Source: Erythrobasidium yunnanense (taxonomy: Eukaryota; Basidiomycota; Cystobasidiomycetes; Erythrobasidiales; Erythrobasidiaceae). Taken from it: DNA of 64,000 nt. Positions within the stretch are counted from its first letter, which is position 1; each line of letters starts with the position of its first letter. The stretch is taken from contig BCJC01000001.1 in NCBI GenBank assembly GCA_001600175.1, positions 4,697,652 to 4,761,651 of the forward strand, in the 5' to 3' direction. Below, one piece after another: positions 11,154 through 21,863 of this stretch. A model generated the notes under the pieces. It was given only the letters and a program-made list of their open reading frames with translations, did no database searches and had not been told where the DNA came from. The translations under genes were made by a program, and so were the position numbers.

Positions 11154-11583
11154 GGTGGCAGGCTAAGCCAGGCAGGAAGGGTATCAGATGAGAACACGGC
11201 GCGCCAAGTATGATATGGGCCAGTCTTGATAGTTCGCAAGGCGTTCGGAGCAGCTTTACATGGGAGATAGAGAAGCAGATCAGGATGATACGAAGGGCCA
11301 GCACAGAGATATCAGCTTGCGAAATGGAGGCAGTGTTGGCGGTTGACAGAGGCAGACACGCATGCATTTGGCAACATGAAGCAATACTTGCAAGAAGAAT
11401 GACTAGACTTTCTGAGTATTCTGATGTAATAAAGCATAGATCAATGTATGGGAGCCATGAAGAAGCGACAGAACTGTAAGAGTCGAGACGATGACGATAG
11501 TTGCTTCGGCTTGACTCTGGACGCATTGGACATTGCAGTCATCAGAGACATAATCCTCCTCCCTCTCCTAACCTCACCCTACC
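11154..11583. other. Divergent intergenic region, 430 bases
   Basis: Lies between two start codons pointing away from each other, so it should contain both promoters. A CT-rich run (ctcctccctctcctaacctcaccctaccATG region, about 11557-11583) precedes the plus-strand start and is the kind of pyrimidine tract seen at fungal transcription starts. A 138-codon minus-strand frame (11110-11526) runs through the block but overlaps the coding start in another frame and has no protein-like pattern. Confidence 0.5.
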
Positions 11584-13032
11584 ATGTCACTCTCCAACAA
11601 CCCCTTTGCGCTCTCAGCAGAATCTCGGTACCCTGACATCAACCAGCAGCAGCAGCAGCCTCAGTACGCTCAGCAGTATGGTCAGCAACAGGGATACCCC
11701 CAGCAACAGCAGCAGCAGCAGTATGCCCAGCAACAGTATCAGCAACAACAAGCTGCTCCCCAGATGTATGTCCAGCCTACCGGATATGCCGGCCAGGCTT
11801 CGGGGTTTCAGCCCTCATCGCAGTTTGTGCGTGTTCTCTTTCTTCCCATACTCAGATTAGTAGGCGCGGTATGCTGATTAGTCTATGTGTGATGCGGATC
11901 GCAGGGCCAGATGCTGCAGCAGTCTGGGTCGCAGCTCAACTTCGGAGGAGGAGCTGGAGGACAGTCTGGAAGCAGTGCATTCTACAACCCTACGCCTCAG
12001 CCGTACAACAATCAAGCAGTTGCAGACTTGGATCCTTTCTCAGGCCAGCAGCGCATGATGGGCGGGCAATCTTCCTCCTATGGCCAACCGACCCAGCAGC
12101 AGCAGTCTCAGCCGCAGCAACAGCAGACACAGCAATATCTCACCACGCCCCAGCAGCAAGCTTCGAAACAGGAAGAACAGTACGGCGAACATCCACGAGC
12201 ATTCATGAAGAACAACAAGAATGCCCTAGAGCAGTGGAATACACAAGCCTGGGGAAGGGTGAGGACCTTATTTGCACAGCTGGAGAAAGCGTGGGAGGAG
12301 AGGAAGAAACTCGTGAGTGAGTGGCAGACGTGGAATATGGGTTACGACGATAGGGAGACGTGCAGGAAGGTGGGCCTTGCACCTCTTTCGTATAAACTGA
12401 GTGCAAAGGCTGATTTGTGTGTCTGTGCAGCTCCGTAAAGAAGCGGACGAGAATATAGATGTAGTAGCTGCATATACGCTGCAAATCAAAGAAGTCTTCG
12501 ATTCTTACGTTAGTCCATCCCACTCCAAGACACATCAACAGACGCACTGATATTCGAAACACAGCGACACTCTTCAGACAACTCCTCCCGCGCACAAGTT
12601 AGACAAGCGATGAATCAAGGCTTGGAAGTCCTGCCCGACTGGTGCGCCCATCTTTCCTTTTTCATTATAGCTATACAAAGGCTAATCTAGGGAGTAAATT
12701 TTAGGCCATTGACCTTACAAGCTCCTCCCCGGCTTCCGGATGGTCAATCTGCGCAATCCCAACAATCTTCTCAGCAGACTTCTTTATTCGATAATCTGCC
12801 GAGCGGACCTTCGAACCAGTCCCAGTCTCAACAACAACCGAACTACTATGGCCAACAGCAACAGCAGCAACCGCAATACGGACAACAGCAAGGGCAGCCG
12901 CAGATGTACGTCCAGCAGACGGGATATGGAGGAGGGCAGATGCAGCCTCAGCCTCAGCAGGGTTATGGATATCAGCAATCACAGCCTCAACAACAGATGT
13001 ATGGGCAGCAACAGCAATATAGGCAGTGGTGA
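11584..13032 (+). CDS. Gln-rich protein with NPF and DPF motifs
   Basis: Starts MSLSNNPFALSAESRYPDIN. The N-terminal part is poly-Gln (QQYGQQQGYPQQQQ), then QMYVQPTGYAGQASGFQPSS, GGGAGGQSGSSAFYNPTP, DLDPFSGQQRMMGG and more Gln. A folded middle reads HPRAFMKNNKNALEQWNTQA, TLFAQLEKAWEERKKL and LRKEADENIDVVAAYTLQIK. The C-terminus is Gln-rich again, with a second copy of the QMYVQQTGYGG motif, ending MYGQQQQYRQW. NPF binds EH domains and DPF binds adaptor-protein ears in endocytic proteins, so a clathrin-coat accessory role is an inference. The Gln/Tyr/Gly composition also fits a prion-like condensate protein. Introns of about 50-70 bases separate five exons (e.g. after SSQF, after CRK, after FDSY, after LPDW). 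The middle domain is not one I can name. Confidence 0.75.
11647..11757 (+). repeat. CAG/CAA microsatellite coding poly-Gln
   Basis: Runs of CAG and CAA codons code for the first poly-Gln block of the Gln-rich protein. CAA interruptions are frequent, which would limit slippage. A related block is at 12088-12180 and a third at 12811-13020. Confidence 0.85.
12811..13020 (+). repeat. Second Gln-rich repeat block
   Basis: Imperfect CAA/CAG-rich repeat coding for the C-terminal Gln/Tyr/Gly tail of the same protein. It contains a near copy of the QMYVQxTGY segment found about 1.1 kb upstream, so part of the tail probably arose by internal duplication. Confidence 0.7.
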
Positions 13033-13462
13033 CGCTACAGCGCTGAGTTGAGAACGAAGAACGAGAAGGAGTCATAACCCAGCCGAGAATCGGTCACAAT
13101 TGTACAAGACCTTCGCTTTCCCGAGCAATGTAGCACATTCACACAGTACCGTACGCTCAACACTTGAGAAACCAGCTTACACAGTTACAATGTGGTCTAC
13201 TCTCGACTAGTCTACTGACATTCAGACGGGGCTGACTTCGCAGCTCAAACCGGATCGTATCGCGTGTGTTCACGATAGAGTGTTCATGTTGTAGAATGCA
13301 TAGATCGCCTTCTCAGCTTCTTCGCGTCCGCTCCACCAAGCTCCGTCGTTTGCCGCGCCTTCGAGCAAGGCGCCATCCTTGCTGATCTCGGCCAGGAAAT
13401 CTTGAAAGCTTTGCAAATCTTCTGCTTTCGCTTTCAAGATATCTCTAGAGTAGTTATATACG
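13033..13462. other. Intergenic, 430 bases, with a protein-like antisense frame
   Basis: 3' flank of the Gln-rich gene and 5' flank of MET10. A minus-strand frame (13270 up to about 13452) reads LKAKAEDLQSFQDFLAEISK and GREEAEKAIYAFYNMNTLS before its stop, preceded by an acceptor-like ctctag. It is more protein-like than random but overlaps the MET10 promoter, and its upstream continuation would run through MET10 exon 1. Confidence 0.4.
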
Positions 13463-16400
13463 ATGGCTAGAGTAGCTAGTGCAAAGCGTACTGCGACTGA
13501 GCCCGACGCGACGCGAAAGAGCAAGCGCACCAGAAACGCCGCTGCTCATCCGGCTGCCGATGCAAAGGAAGTGCAGGGTGGGTGCCAGATTTAACAGCTT
13601 TTAGCTTTCAAAAGCTAATGTCCTAACGATCTGTTACAGCCGTGCTAAGCAAGGCCATCGACATCCTCCAGGAAAAAGCCTTTGAAAGCTCGTCGGCCAC
13701 TTTTGTCCTCGATACATGGCCTTCGTACGCTTCTATCAGCAAAGGAGATGGCATCTACAAGCTTGAAGCACGTCAAGGTGTTGGCTCTGCCATTCAAGGC
13801 TTCGTCGCAGCTTCTGCTGCATCTGGTACCGACAAGCCGATTTCAGTCCTTGCTGATCCAGCAGCACTCTCACTCATCGCGCCTGCTATTGCGGAAATCT
13901 CAAATGCAAGCGCATCCCTCGTCGTTCAAGTAGCGAGCAACAGAACAAACGTCGCAGCACTCTACGATGCGCTCCGAGTCCTCCAATTGTCGGGAGCAGG
14001 CTTCAAGGGCGAAATCATATTCAGCGGTGCAAAGGGTGGAGAAGAAGTAGTAGCAGCAAACGCTTATGCATACAAGCAGACTGGCAAAGTCATCCTCCAC
14101 ATCTTCGACGATGTAGAAGCTGCACAGGAATTGTCCATCTTTGGCGGATCTGGTGCAGCGGACGAAGCGGCTTTCGAGCCTATCACGTACACAGGACCGA
14201 AAGAACCATCGACTGTGCTCTTATTGCCTTCATCTCAGCATGCAGCTGTAGCTCTTGCGGCTCTCGCAAGCATGGAATCAGCAGCTACCGAGAAAGTCGG
14301 AATTTTGACTGTGCACTCCGTCTCAGGCGAGACGTTCGCCGAAGCACTAGCTGCACATCTCCCCAGCAGTACACAGAGCGTCTACGCTCCCACCGCAAAC
14401 AGCGACGTCGATGTATCTGCTACCTGGTTCTACGACCTCGCTCTAAGCAGTGTCGTATCTTCTGGAAAGAGCACAGCTACTGTCTTCCCTCTTCCTCTCG
14501 TAGCTACATGGACCATCCACGAATGGGCCGCTACGATCGTCCGCATCGCTTCTCCCAGCTCGAGCAAAGCCTTCAGCACACCCAGCATGAAGCCTCTCCT
14601 TCCAGCAACCAGCTCAAGCAAGCTCGCGTCATTCTGGTCTTCCGACATTGGAGCTAGTGCAAAAGTAGCACCTGCCATCGCTGCCGCATTTGCCGAAGTC
14701 GCGAATAACGCATCTGAAGGAGGCGTAGCACCCAGGTTGCTGGAGACATACGATAATCTTGCAGGAGGCAAGAACGCGAATGGCCTAGGTGTCAAGAGTG
14801 CAGACTTGCTTTTGTCAAGAATCGACAGCTCGGAAGAGAACCAGAAATTGTCAGAGACGGCTCTTTCAGCTCTGACACTTACATCGACACCAAGCTTCAT
14901 TTTCGTATCAAACCCGAAGTCAATCCTCTCATCGTACAATGCTATCGAGCGAGCTGGTTCAGAGACACAGATCGTCTTCTCAGGACCTTGGGCCGCAGAG
15001 GAGTACAAGGAGAAGTTGGGCAGACATGAGATTGGCAAACTATCAGGACACCAAGGTCTCTGGACCATCAACGCCGATGCAGTCGCCAAGGATGCTGGGT
15101 TCGCTGCCGAGAAGGTTCAAGAAGCCGTTTCTACCATTGAACAGATCGCTTTCTGGCGCTTCTACTTGAACAACGACGATCCTGCACAGATCAGTGGGTT
15201 GGTCAAGAGCGAGTTGTCCGCTGAAGATGTACAGAAACTCGTACCGGCTACAAAGACGGCGCTGTACAAGATCGATCTTTCGTCTTCCGATATGGAAGTA
15301 GACGAAGAAGCGAAAGCTACTCCACTCAACCAGCTCGCTCCGGGAGAAGCGGATGCTACGGTTCTTGCGCACCCTTCGTTCATCGCTTCTACAAAAGCCT
15401 CATACGGACCCAATCTTTACAAGACAAACGACGAGATTCTGCCTGAGGCGAAGAACTGGCACTTGGCAGCTAAACAGCTCTTGTACCCTGAAGCGTACCA
15501 ACTGCCTTCGAACGACAAGGAGAAGATGCGACCTGATCTACCCGAGGAGAACTTCGTCATTACAGTCACTGAGAACAGACGCCTTACTCCACTCGACTAT
15601 GACAGAAATGTCTTCCACATGGAGTTCTCGACAGCTGGAACTGGACTCAAGTATTCAGTCGGAGAAGCTCTAGGTATTCATGGATTGAACGACGAGGAAG
15701 AAGTACTCGAGTTCATTGAGTGGTATGGCTTGAAGCCAGATACACTCGTCACGTACCCATCTCGCACAGATCCAGATGGCAAGCTCGAGACAAGGACTGT
15801 CTTCCAGCTCTTCCAGCAGACTCTGGACATTTTCGGCAAACCACCAAAGTCCTTCTATGAAGTGCTCGGCAAATACGCTACTACACGCGAGGAAGCTAGA
15901 CAGCTCCGCTTCATCAGCAGTGCTGAAGGTTCTTCTACATTCAAGAAATGGGCAGAATTGGATACAGTCACCTACGTCGACGTGCTCAAAGCTTTCCCTT
16001 CCGCAAGAGCAAACTTCGGCATCCAAGAGCTTATCAGGGAAGTATCCAGTATCAAGCCTAGACATTACTCGATTGCGAGCAGCCAGAATGCAGTAGGAGA
16101 TAGCGTGCACTTGCTCATCGTCACTGTCGATTGGGATACGCCGGCTGGAAGAAAGAGATATGGCCAGTGCACTAGATACCTAGTCAACCTCAAAGTAGGT
16201 CAAAAGGTTATGGTTTCCGTCAAGCCGTCCGTTATGAAGGTGAGTCCTTGATTTAATCACGCTTCCAAGCCGCCCATACTGACCCGATAGTTCCTTCGCA
16301 GCTCCCTCCTCGCGCTACGCAGCCTATCATCATGGCAGGTCTCGGTACGGGTGCTGCGCCTTTCCGAGCCTTCTGGCAAGAGCGCGCCTGGCAGAAGAGC

Positions 16401-16769
16401 CAAGGCATCGAAGTCGGACCTCTTCTCTACTACTTCGGAGCTCGTTACCGCTCGGCCGAGTATCTGTACGGCGAAGATATTGAAGTTGCACTCGCAGATG
16501 GCGTCATCTCGCATGCAGGACTAGCGTTCTCCAGAGATACGAAGCAGAAAGTCTACATCCAGCACAAGATGAATGAGGATGGAAAACTCCTCGCTGATTC
16601 ACTCGATGATGGTGTCTTCTACCTCTGTGGACCCACTTGGCCCGTGCCCGATGTGCATAAGGCCCTCACGGACGCTTTCGTCAAATATAGAGGAAAGAGC
16701 GCGCAAGAGGCTGATGCATACTTGGAGGAACTCAAGGAGCACGAGAGATACGTCTTGGAAGTCTATTAG
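13463..16769 (+). CDS. MET10: Sulfite reductase [NADPH] flavoprotein component (alpha)
   Basis: Flavoprotein subunit that passes electrons from NADPH through FAD to the haemoprotein subunit (MET5) for reduction of sulfite to sulfide in sulfur assimilation; cytosolic. Three exons: 13463-13577, 13640-16240 and 16302-16769. The family's C-terminal FAD/NADPH reductase module is intact. It has NFVITVTENRRLTPLDYDRN, GEALGIHG, the FAD-binding KPRHYSIASS, RKRYGQCTRYL and VSVKPSVMKLPP. The NADPH part follows with MAGLGTGAAPFRAFWQE, FYLCGPTWPVPD and the C-terminal Tyr in RYVLEVY. The N-terminal pyruvate:ferredoxin-oxidoreductase-like region is also present (ADPAALSLIAPAIAEI). Exon 1 encodes a basic Lys/Arg-rich leader (KRTATEPDATRKSKRTRN), unusual for this enzyme; translation could instead begin in exon 2. 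It lies among unrelated genes, with no other sulfur genes nearby. Confidence 0.95.
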
Positions 16770-17021
16770 ACGCCTTTTGCGCAAGCTTGTGCATAGCGTT
16801 CCGTATAGCCGTCTCGCCTTGTTGGTGTTCCGAATGCAGTATGCATGTCTGTTTGCTATCTGGATAGAGCGATCTGTAGATAGAGAGCAAAGGCATACTT
16901 CTGCACATACCAGACGCTACGCACGTCAAGCTTTCAAGCCTATTGCATCTTGCGAGTCCGCATATACACCGCGAGCTTACATTTGTCGAGAACTTACATT
17001 GACAGCTGACATCGAAGTATC

Positions 17022-17735
17022 TCACTGATTCATACGCGCTACATCGATTTTACGCTCCTTTCTACTTCTGCCTCGATGATGGCTCGCATCCGGTTCCTCG
17101 TCATCAGCAGGATCCAACTCGTCATCAGCATCGCAGTCCATGTCGCTGACTTCGGAAGTGGCAGTCGTAAGAGGAGGAGGGCTGTGTAGAGGTGTAGCTG
17201 CTCCAGAGGTAGCGAATCGGCCTACAATCTTGATCTTCGAGATGCTGTGACGGCGAGAGAGAGGTGCTGAGCATGCATGAAGAATAGTAGATCGTATGTT
17301 CAGCTACTACACAGGTCTGTATACGAGGTCTTGTGCCCACTCACCGACTGAAGCCGAAGACGCAGACGACGACCTGGATCGTCTGGAACGATGTTTGCTT
17401 CCGGACCTGCCTTTCTTTCCAGCTCGCTTTGAACGGTGCCCAAGACTTGAATAGAGCTCTCCAATGTCCAGCAAGGAGAGGGGTGTCGCAGAACCAGTTG
17501 CGAGAGCGGGAGTGCAGGGCGACATGGGGAGCTCAGATTCATCTACACTGTACCCGGAGCAGGAGCGCTCAGTCATGATGGTGGAGACGCTGGACATGCT
17601 GCTGTAATCGGCTTTGTCGTTAATTGGAGGCGGATTCCGTCTGCGTGTCCCGTATTGCCTGTCTGAGTGGGTCGCTTTGCAAACTCTGAGAGGACGCGTA
17701 GGACTCCGCTGCTGCAGCGGATCCCGTACTTGCAT
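17022..17735 (-). CDS. Unknown Ser/Arg-rich protein
   Basis: Two-exon gene coding for about 210 residues. Exon 1 gives MQVRDPLQQRSPTRPLRVCK, a Ser/Thr-rich middle, then GKKGRSGSKHRSRRSRSSSA. The donor gtgagt after SASV joins an acceptor at gctcag, giving APLSRRHSISKIKIVGRFAT and an acidic tail (DMDCDADDELDPADDEEPD) ending RKIDVARMNQ. The RRHSIS string is a good basophilic-kinase (PKA-type) site. Mostly disordered by composition, possibly nuclear. No family recognised. It is divergent with the next small gene, 206 bases away. Confidence 0.6.
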
Positions 17736-17941
17736 AGCCCAACCGGACTAGACCGCTTTCGAGGAGACCCTTTGTCTGGCGATTTTTGTGGGGGGTCAGG
17801 TTGCGAGCCTAAACATCGAGGAAGACATCCGTACTTAGAGTCTTTGATCCTTTCGCCAGACTAAGCTTTGGCAGAGTGGCTGAAGGCTTGAAAAAGCGTG
17901 GATCGGCGCCAGCTGTTGTCTTTTGAAGCGTCAACCTGATC

Positions 17942-18570
17942 ATGGCAGCTCATATGTTACACATCATGCCTCAAAACCTGCTCGTCGAGGAGGCAGCTAG
18001 ATTGTCACTTGATGACATCTCCAGGCCGAATGAGGACCTGGCACCTGGGTTTAGTGTGTGCGCCGTAGAGGATTGCCATCAGGTCTTGCGTGACAGACCA
18101 GCCGCCGGCAGTCATAATCTGTGAGCGACAGATGAGCAGAGTTTCCCAAGGCATCCGCTAAGACCATTTCGTGCAGCTGCCGTCAACATGCCAAATCGGT
18201 AGCCAAATTGATGGAAGAGACTTTCGTCCAGCGAGACGGCATCTCGAAGAGCGTTCTCGCACAGCGCTACAGACTCTTGACAGCTGTGGTCTCGGCTCGT
18301 CACGTCGAACGCAGGACTGAAAGGGCAGCACCGGAGCGTTCGTCTCTCGTATCGTGGATACCAGGCATTTCCAATCCTACTTCAGCAGGATATGAAGACG
18401 ATGCTTCCAGTGATCAGGCGGTTGAGGATGCAGATACTACAGTATCTGCTAAAGTCAGGAGCTTGCCTACGCTGCCATGGATTGAGGGAACCAAACTCAG
18501 TGCGGTCCAGGAGAGCGACGAGGAGACGGATGAGTACGCTTCTTCAGCGGGGTCTGGGAGAAGCTTTTGA
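17942..18570 (+). CDS. Small unknown protein with a Cys/His cluster
   Basis: Two exons coding for about 190 residues. Exon 1 ends at ...HNL with donor gtgagc, and exon 2 resumes CRQHAKSVAKLMEETFVQRD. Across the junction a possible zinc site forms: CAVEDC, then about 19 residues, then CRQH (C-x4-C...C-x2-H). After a helix (KSVLAQRYRLLTAVVSARHV) the tail is acidic and Ser-rich. The pattern is assembled only by splicing, which supports the intron. I do not recognise the family; a small zinc-binding regulator is an inference. Confidence 0.6.
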
Positions 18571-18804
18571 GAGCTTCACCAAGAGGTCAAGCATATTGAG
18601 ATTGCGTTGCGAAAGCCGGTCTTGAGGGCTAGTATCAAGCCAACGCTTTCTGTGTAGCAGATAGATAGAATCATACTTGTTCTTGTAGCGTTCATCGTCA
18701 ACATATCTTGATATTCCATTGCGAAACAGGCTTCGAATGGTACAAAGTCAACCTGCAGCTTTCTTTGCTCAATTCGATACCCAGTTTGAGCGCGAACGGC
18801 AGGC

Positions 18805-19697
18805 ATGTCGAAGGCAGCGACAGCAGGTGGCATACAGGCTGTGCGGTGCGTGCAGGATCGTCCACGGTTGCATGAATCAGTAGTTGACAGAAGTCACGAT
18901 TTTGGAATCGCCAGGTTGCTCGTTCCGGCTGCGAAAGCGACCGTAAGTCCAGATCTGTAGTCGCTGTACAACATCGCTAATGCTTTGTCTTCTTGTAGGC
19001 TGCGCCGCCTGTAGGACCGGCTTTAGGTAGGCTGATTCTGGACATTTCAAGACCGAGATGAATGATTACAGACGCTCGTTCGCAGGTGCCCGAGGTGAAG
19101 ACGTCGACATTTCTACCTGCCAGAATGCTTGCTGACGATTTCTAACGCGAAAAAGGTCTAAAGAGCATTGATTTCGCAAGTCTACCTACATCTTGCCTGG
19201 CTTATCAGAAGCTAATCGCGGCTATGCAGGTCAAAGAATTTAATGCAAGGACAGCACATATGGTTCCAGGGACGCCTACGCCGGTCAAGATGGCCGTAGA
19301 CACCTCGAACCGATCCTTCACATTCACAATGAAATCTCCCCCTACTTCCTGGTTATTGATGCAAGCAGCCGGTATCTCGAAAGGATCGGGGACACCTCCA
19401 GCTGGCAAAGCGTTAATCCAGCTGGGCAACGCACCGAATCCCGCGACGCCTGCGGATGTCAATATACCAACGACGGCATTCAAAGAGCTCGGGACGGTCA
19501 GCTTGAAGCATGTATATGAGATTGCAAAGATCAAGAAGAAGGACGAGCATTTGAAACATGTGGGTTTGGAGGAGTTGGCGAGGAGTATACTTGGGACGTC
19601 GCGGAATATCGGCATTCGCGTCATCCGTAAGCGACGTCTCCGTATCATTGTGATTCGTTTGTATGGAGTTCGCTGACGATGCATCCCTACAGCGTGA
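18805..19697 (+). CDS. MRPL19: Mitochondrial large-subunit ribosomal protein uL11m
   Basis: Mitochondrial homologue of bacterial L11, which forms the GTPase-associated stalk base with 23S-like rRNA. Exon 1 (18805-18845) gives MSKAATAGGIQAVR and exon 2 (18915-18942) LLVPAAKAT. Exon 3 (18999-19026) gives AAPPVGPAL, the Pro-rich thiostrepton-loop signature. A fourth exon from 19156 gives LKSIDFA and then QVKEFNARTAHMV, RSFTFTMKSPPTSWLL and the C-terminal LARSILGTSRNIGIRVIP. The last intron ends at 19692 and the stop follows at once. Between DFA and QVKEF an in-frame segment (SLPTSCLAYQKLIAAM) is not expected in L11. It is either a retained lineage insert or an intron with a weak donor. MRPL19 is the yeast name, used by homology. 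Confidence 0.88.
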
Positions 19698-19807
19698 CCC
19701 AGACCAGCATCCTCACTTATCGCAAACAGCCATACCCATCGTTGTCTCCCAGAACCTTATGCATTGTGGTAATAGTAGTAACAACAGTCTTCCTCGTATT
19801 CTCTTCT

Positions 19808-21687
19808 CTACCACCTGACCTCTAAGCTGCCCGTCAAGTGCGATCTGAGCGCTTTGTACATACTATATCTCTCTCCCTCGACTTTCAGGTTCGTGATACT
19901 CAAGCCTGAAATATTGCTCAGAGGAGCTTTGAAGATAACATCCAGCGTCGGAGACGGTCTATTGCTACTGCTACTGCTCTTCTTCGAGTCGTCGAATAAC
20001 CACGTCCCGCTCAATGTCGGAGAATTGGATTGCAGCTTCGGTATCCGCCACATTAGCGTATGTAAAGTAGTTTCGAACTCCCACGATCCTCCGGTGGGCA
20101 GCGTATCGCCTGGTCCACGAGGTGTAGATGATTGAATGCGGCTTGCACTGCTTGCAGGCGAGGATATGCTGCCTTTCAAGCCAGTGGCATTCTCGCCTAA
20201 CCTAAGCGAAACTACTACGTCTTCGAGCTTGGTTGCTCCGCCAGCTGTGAAGCTAGTAGGTGGAGAAACCGTAATACTGAACGATCCGCCGACCTCCCCA
20301 ACCGTAATGACAGGTCGAATCCGCAGCGGTATAGGTAGACTCGCAGAAGAAGCAGATGATATCGAAGTCGCCGTCCGCCTCGTTGTACTACTTTGTTGCG
20401 AGGATGAATCAAGTCGGTAACCCATGAGCTCGAACTGCCCGTCTGGAGGAACGAAAGACAGCACTTTTGACGTAGTCCATCTCGCTAACCGCACGCAAGG
20501 GTGGAAAGATGTATCTTGAAGCATACTCGCGTTGGAAAAGTTCACCGATAGATCGGGCATGCCTGACAAGCGGGATTTGCAGTCTATCCGGCCCCAGATA
20601 TCGCCAGTGATGACGTTGCCGTTTCTGTAGAGGAGGGGAGCTAAGCGTATGTTTTCTATACATTCTCGTTACGACCCACTTGTCCAGGATGGCCTTGACT
20701 TCCTCTGTAATATCGAAGTAGACCTCATTCTGGGCATAGCGTATCCCTGCTCTTCTCCAATGCAGCGGCGACGAGAATGGCGTTATACCTTCTCTTCCCG
20801 GCAATATAGGCGTGGTATTCCCACTCCCACCACTACTCGCAGCAGCAGACGCCTGGCTCGCAGCCGCTAATCCCGCACTAAGTACTTTATTGAACAGCGC
20901 GAAATTCGTACTTGGCACGAGTTCCGATAGAGCTGAAGCGTCTGTCGAGATGGGGTAGGGCGCATTGAACGTCTCGGACAAGAGTTGGAGAACAATGTCG
21001 AAGTTGTCGCGGAGGGAAATGTCGGAGATCTCCTCGTTTATATAGGTTCGCAAAACGCCGAGGAGGGAATAGAGGTACGAGAAAGCTACTGCTGGATCGC
21101 CTATATAACAACTTGGCATTAGCAGGCCTGTCGAGATGGGCTAGTTACGGACTCACATTCTCGCCGGACAGGAACAAGGAAGTGTAAGCTATTATGTGTG
21201 ATATGACAGCATGCATACGCATTTCCAGGCGATATTGCAGTCAACGCAGAAGAAGAGGGTCCAGCAGCGCCATTCCATTCGGCCTGTGCATCTTCCTCGT
21301 CTTCTTCGCTCGAGTCGCTGCTGTCTTCATCTTCGTCACTCGTGACGGTATAGCTACCCCTTCGTCTCGATTTATGCCGCTTGCTGCCTGTCTTGCTACT
21401 CGTGCTCGCGAGCGGGCCTTGAATATCTTCTATCGCTTCAAACCAAATCACAGGATCCACAGAGCTTTTGTTGTTACTATTGCTCGTCGCATGACTGCGG
21501 TTGGTGCTGGATGGGCTGGGCCGTGACCGTTTCTGGGCGAGGAACGCATCGACTGCTAGACTGGCTATCTGAGGGCGCTCAAAGTAGGATGACAGTAGTG
21601 ATTTACTGTAGAATCGTAGGTTAGATGTAAGTTAAAGGAAGAGAGTTCACAGGCATACTTATTTGAGACGATCACGATACCCTCCAT
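19808..21687 (-). CDS. APM3: AP-3 adaptor complex subunit mu
   Basis: Medium chain of AP-3, which sorts cargo from Golgi/endosomes to the vacuole. Start ATG at 21687 gives MEGIVIVSN, then an intron to NKSLLSSYFERPQIAS. The longin-like N-terminal domain includes NAYACCHITHNSLHFLVPVR and AVAFSYLYSLLGVLRTYINE. It has a lineage-specific acidic/Ser insert (SDEDEDSSDSSEEDEEDAQ) after DPVIWFEAIEDIQ. The mu-homology domain starts near NEVYFDITEEVKAILDKNGN and contains SGMPDLSVNFSN, ARWTTSKVLSFVPPDGQFEL, TGGSWEFETTLHTLMWRIPK and SGTWLFDDS. Assignment to mu3 rather than mu1/2/4 rests on the IDCKSRLSGMPDL segment and overall divergence. It ends about 110 bases from the convergent uL11m stop. Confidence 0.85.
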
Positions 21688-21863
21688 GGCAAAGAGCCAA
21701 GAAGCAATGCAAGCTACAACACCAACGATAGCTCGCTAGCACCGCGAAGAGTAAAACAGAGTGGAAGATTATTCTGCACTGCTGTATATGAGATTGCGCT
21801 ACAACGTCTGTATTTGGCCTTTTCTGCCAGCTTCCTCGAGGCTGAATCGGGGTCTAAGACACT

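Noticed and set aside
11110-11526. 138-codon minus frame upstream of the unknown gene at 9763-11153
   Set aside because: Overlaps that gene's start in a different frame, and the Leu/Cys/Ser-rich sequence has no domain pattern.
11640-11760. CRISPR-like or satellite repeat
   Set aside because: The periodicity is of CAG/CAA codons within a reading frame; no spacers or direct repeats of array type exist.
14430-15089. 219-codon minus-strand frame inside MET10
   Set aside because: It is a reverse-strand shadow of a strongly conserved coding exon and has no protein-like motif.
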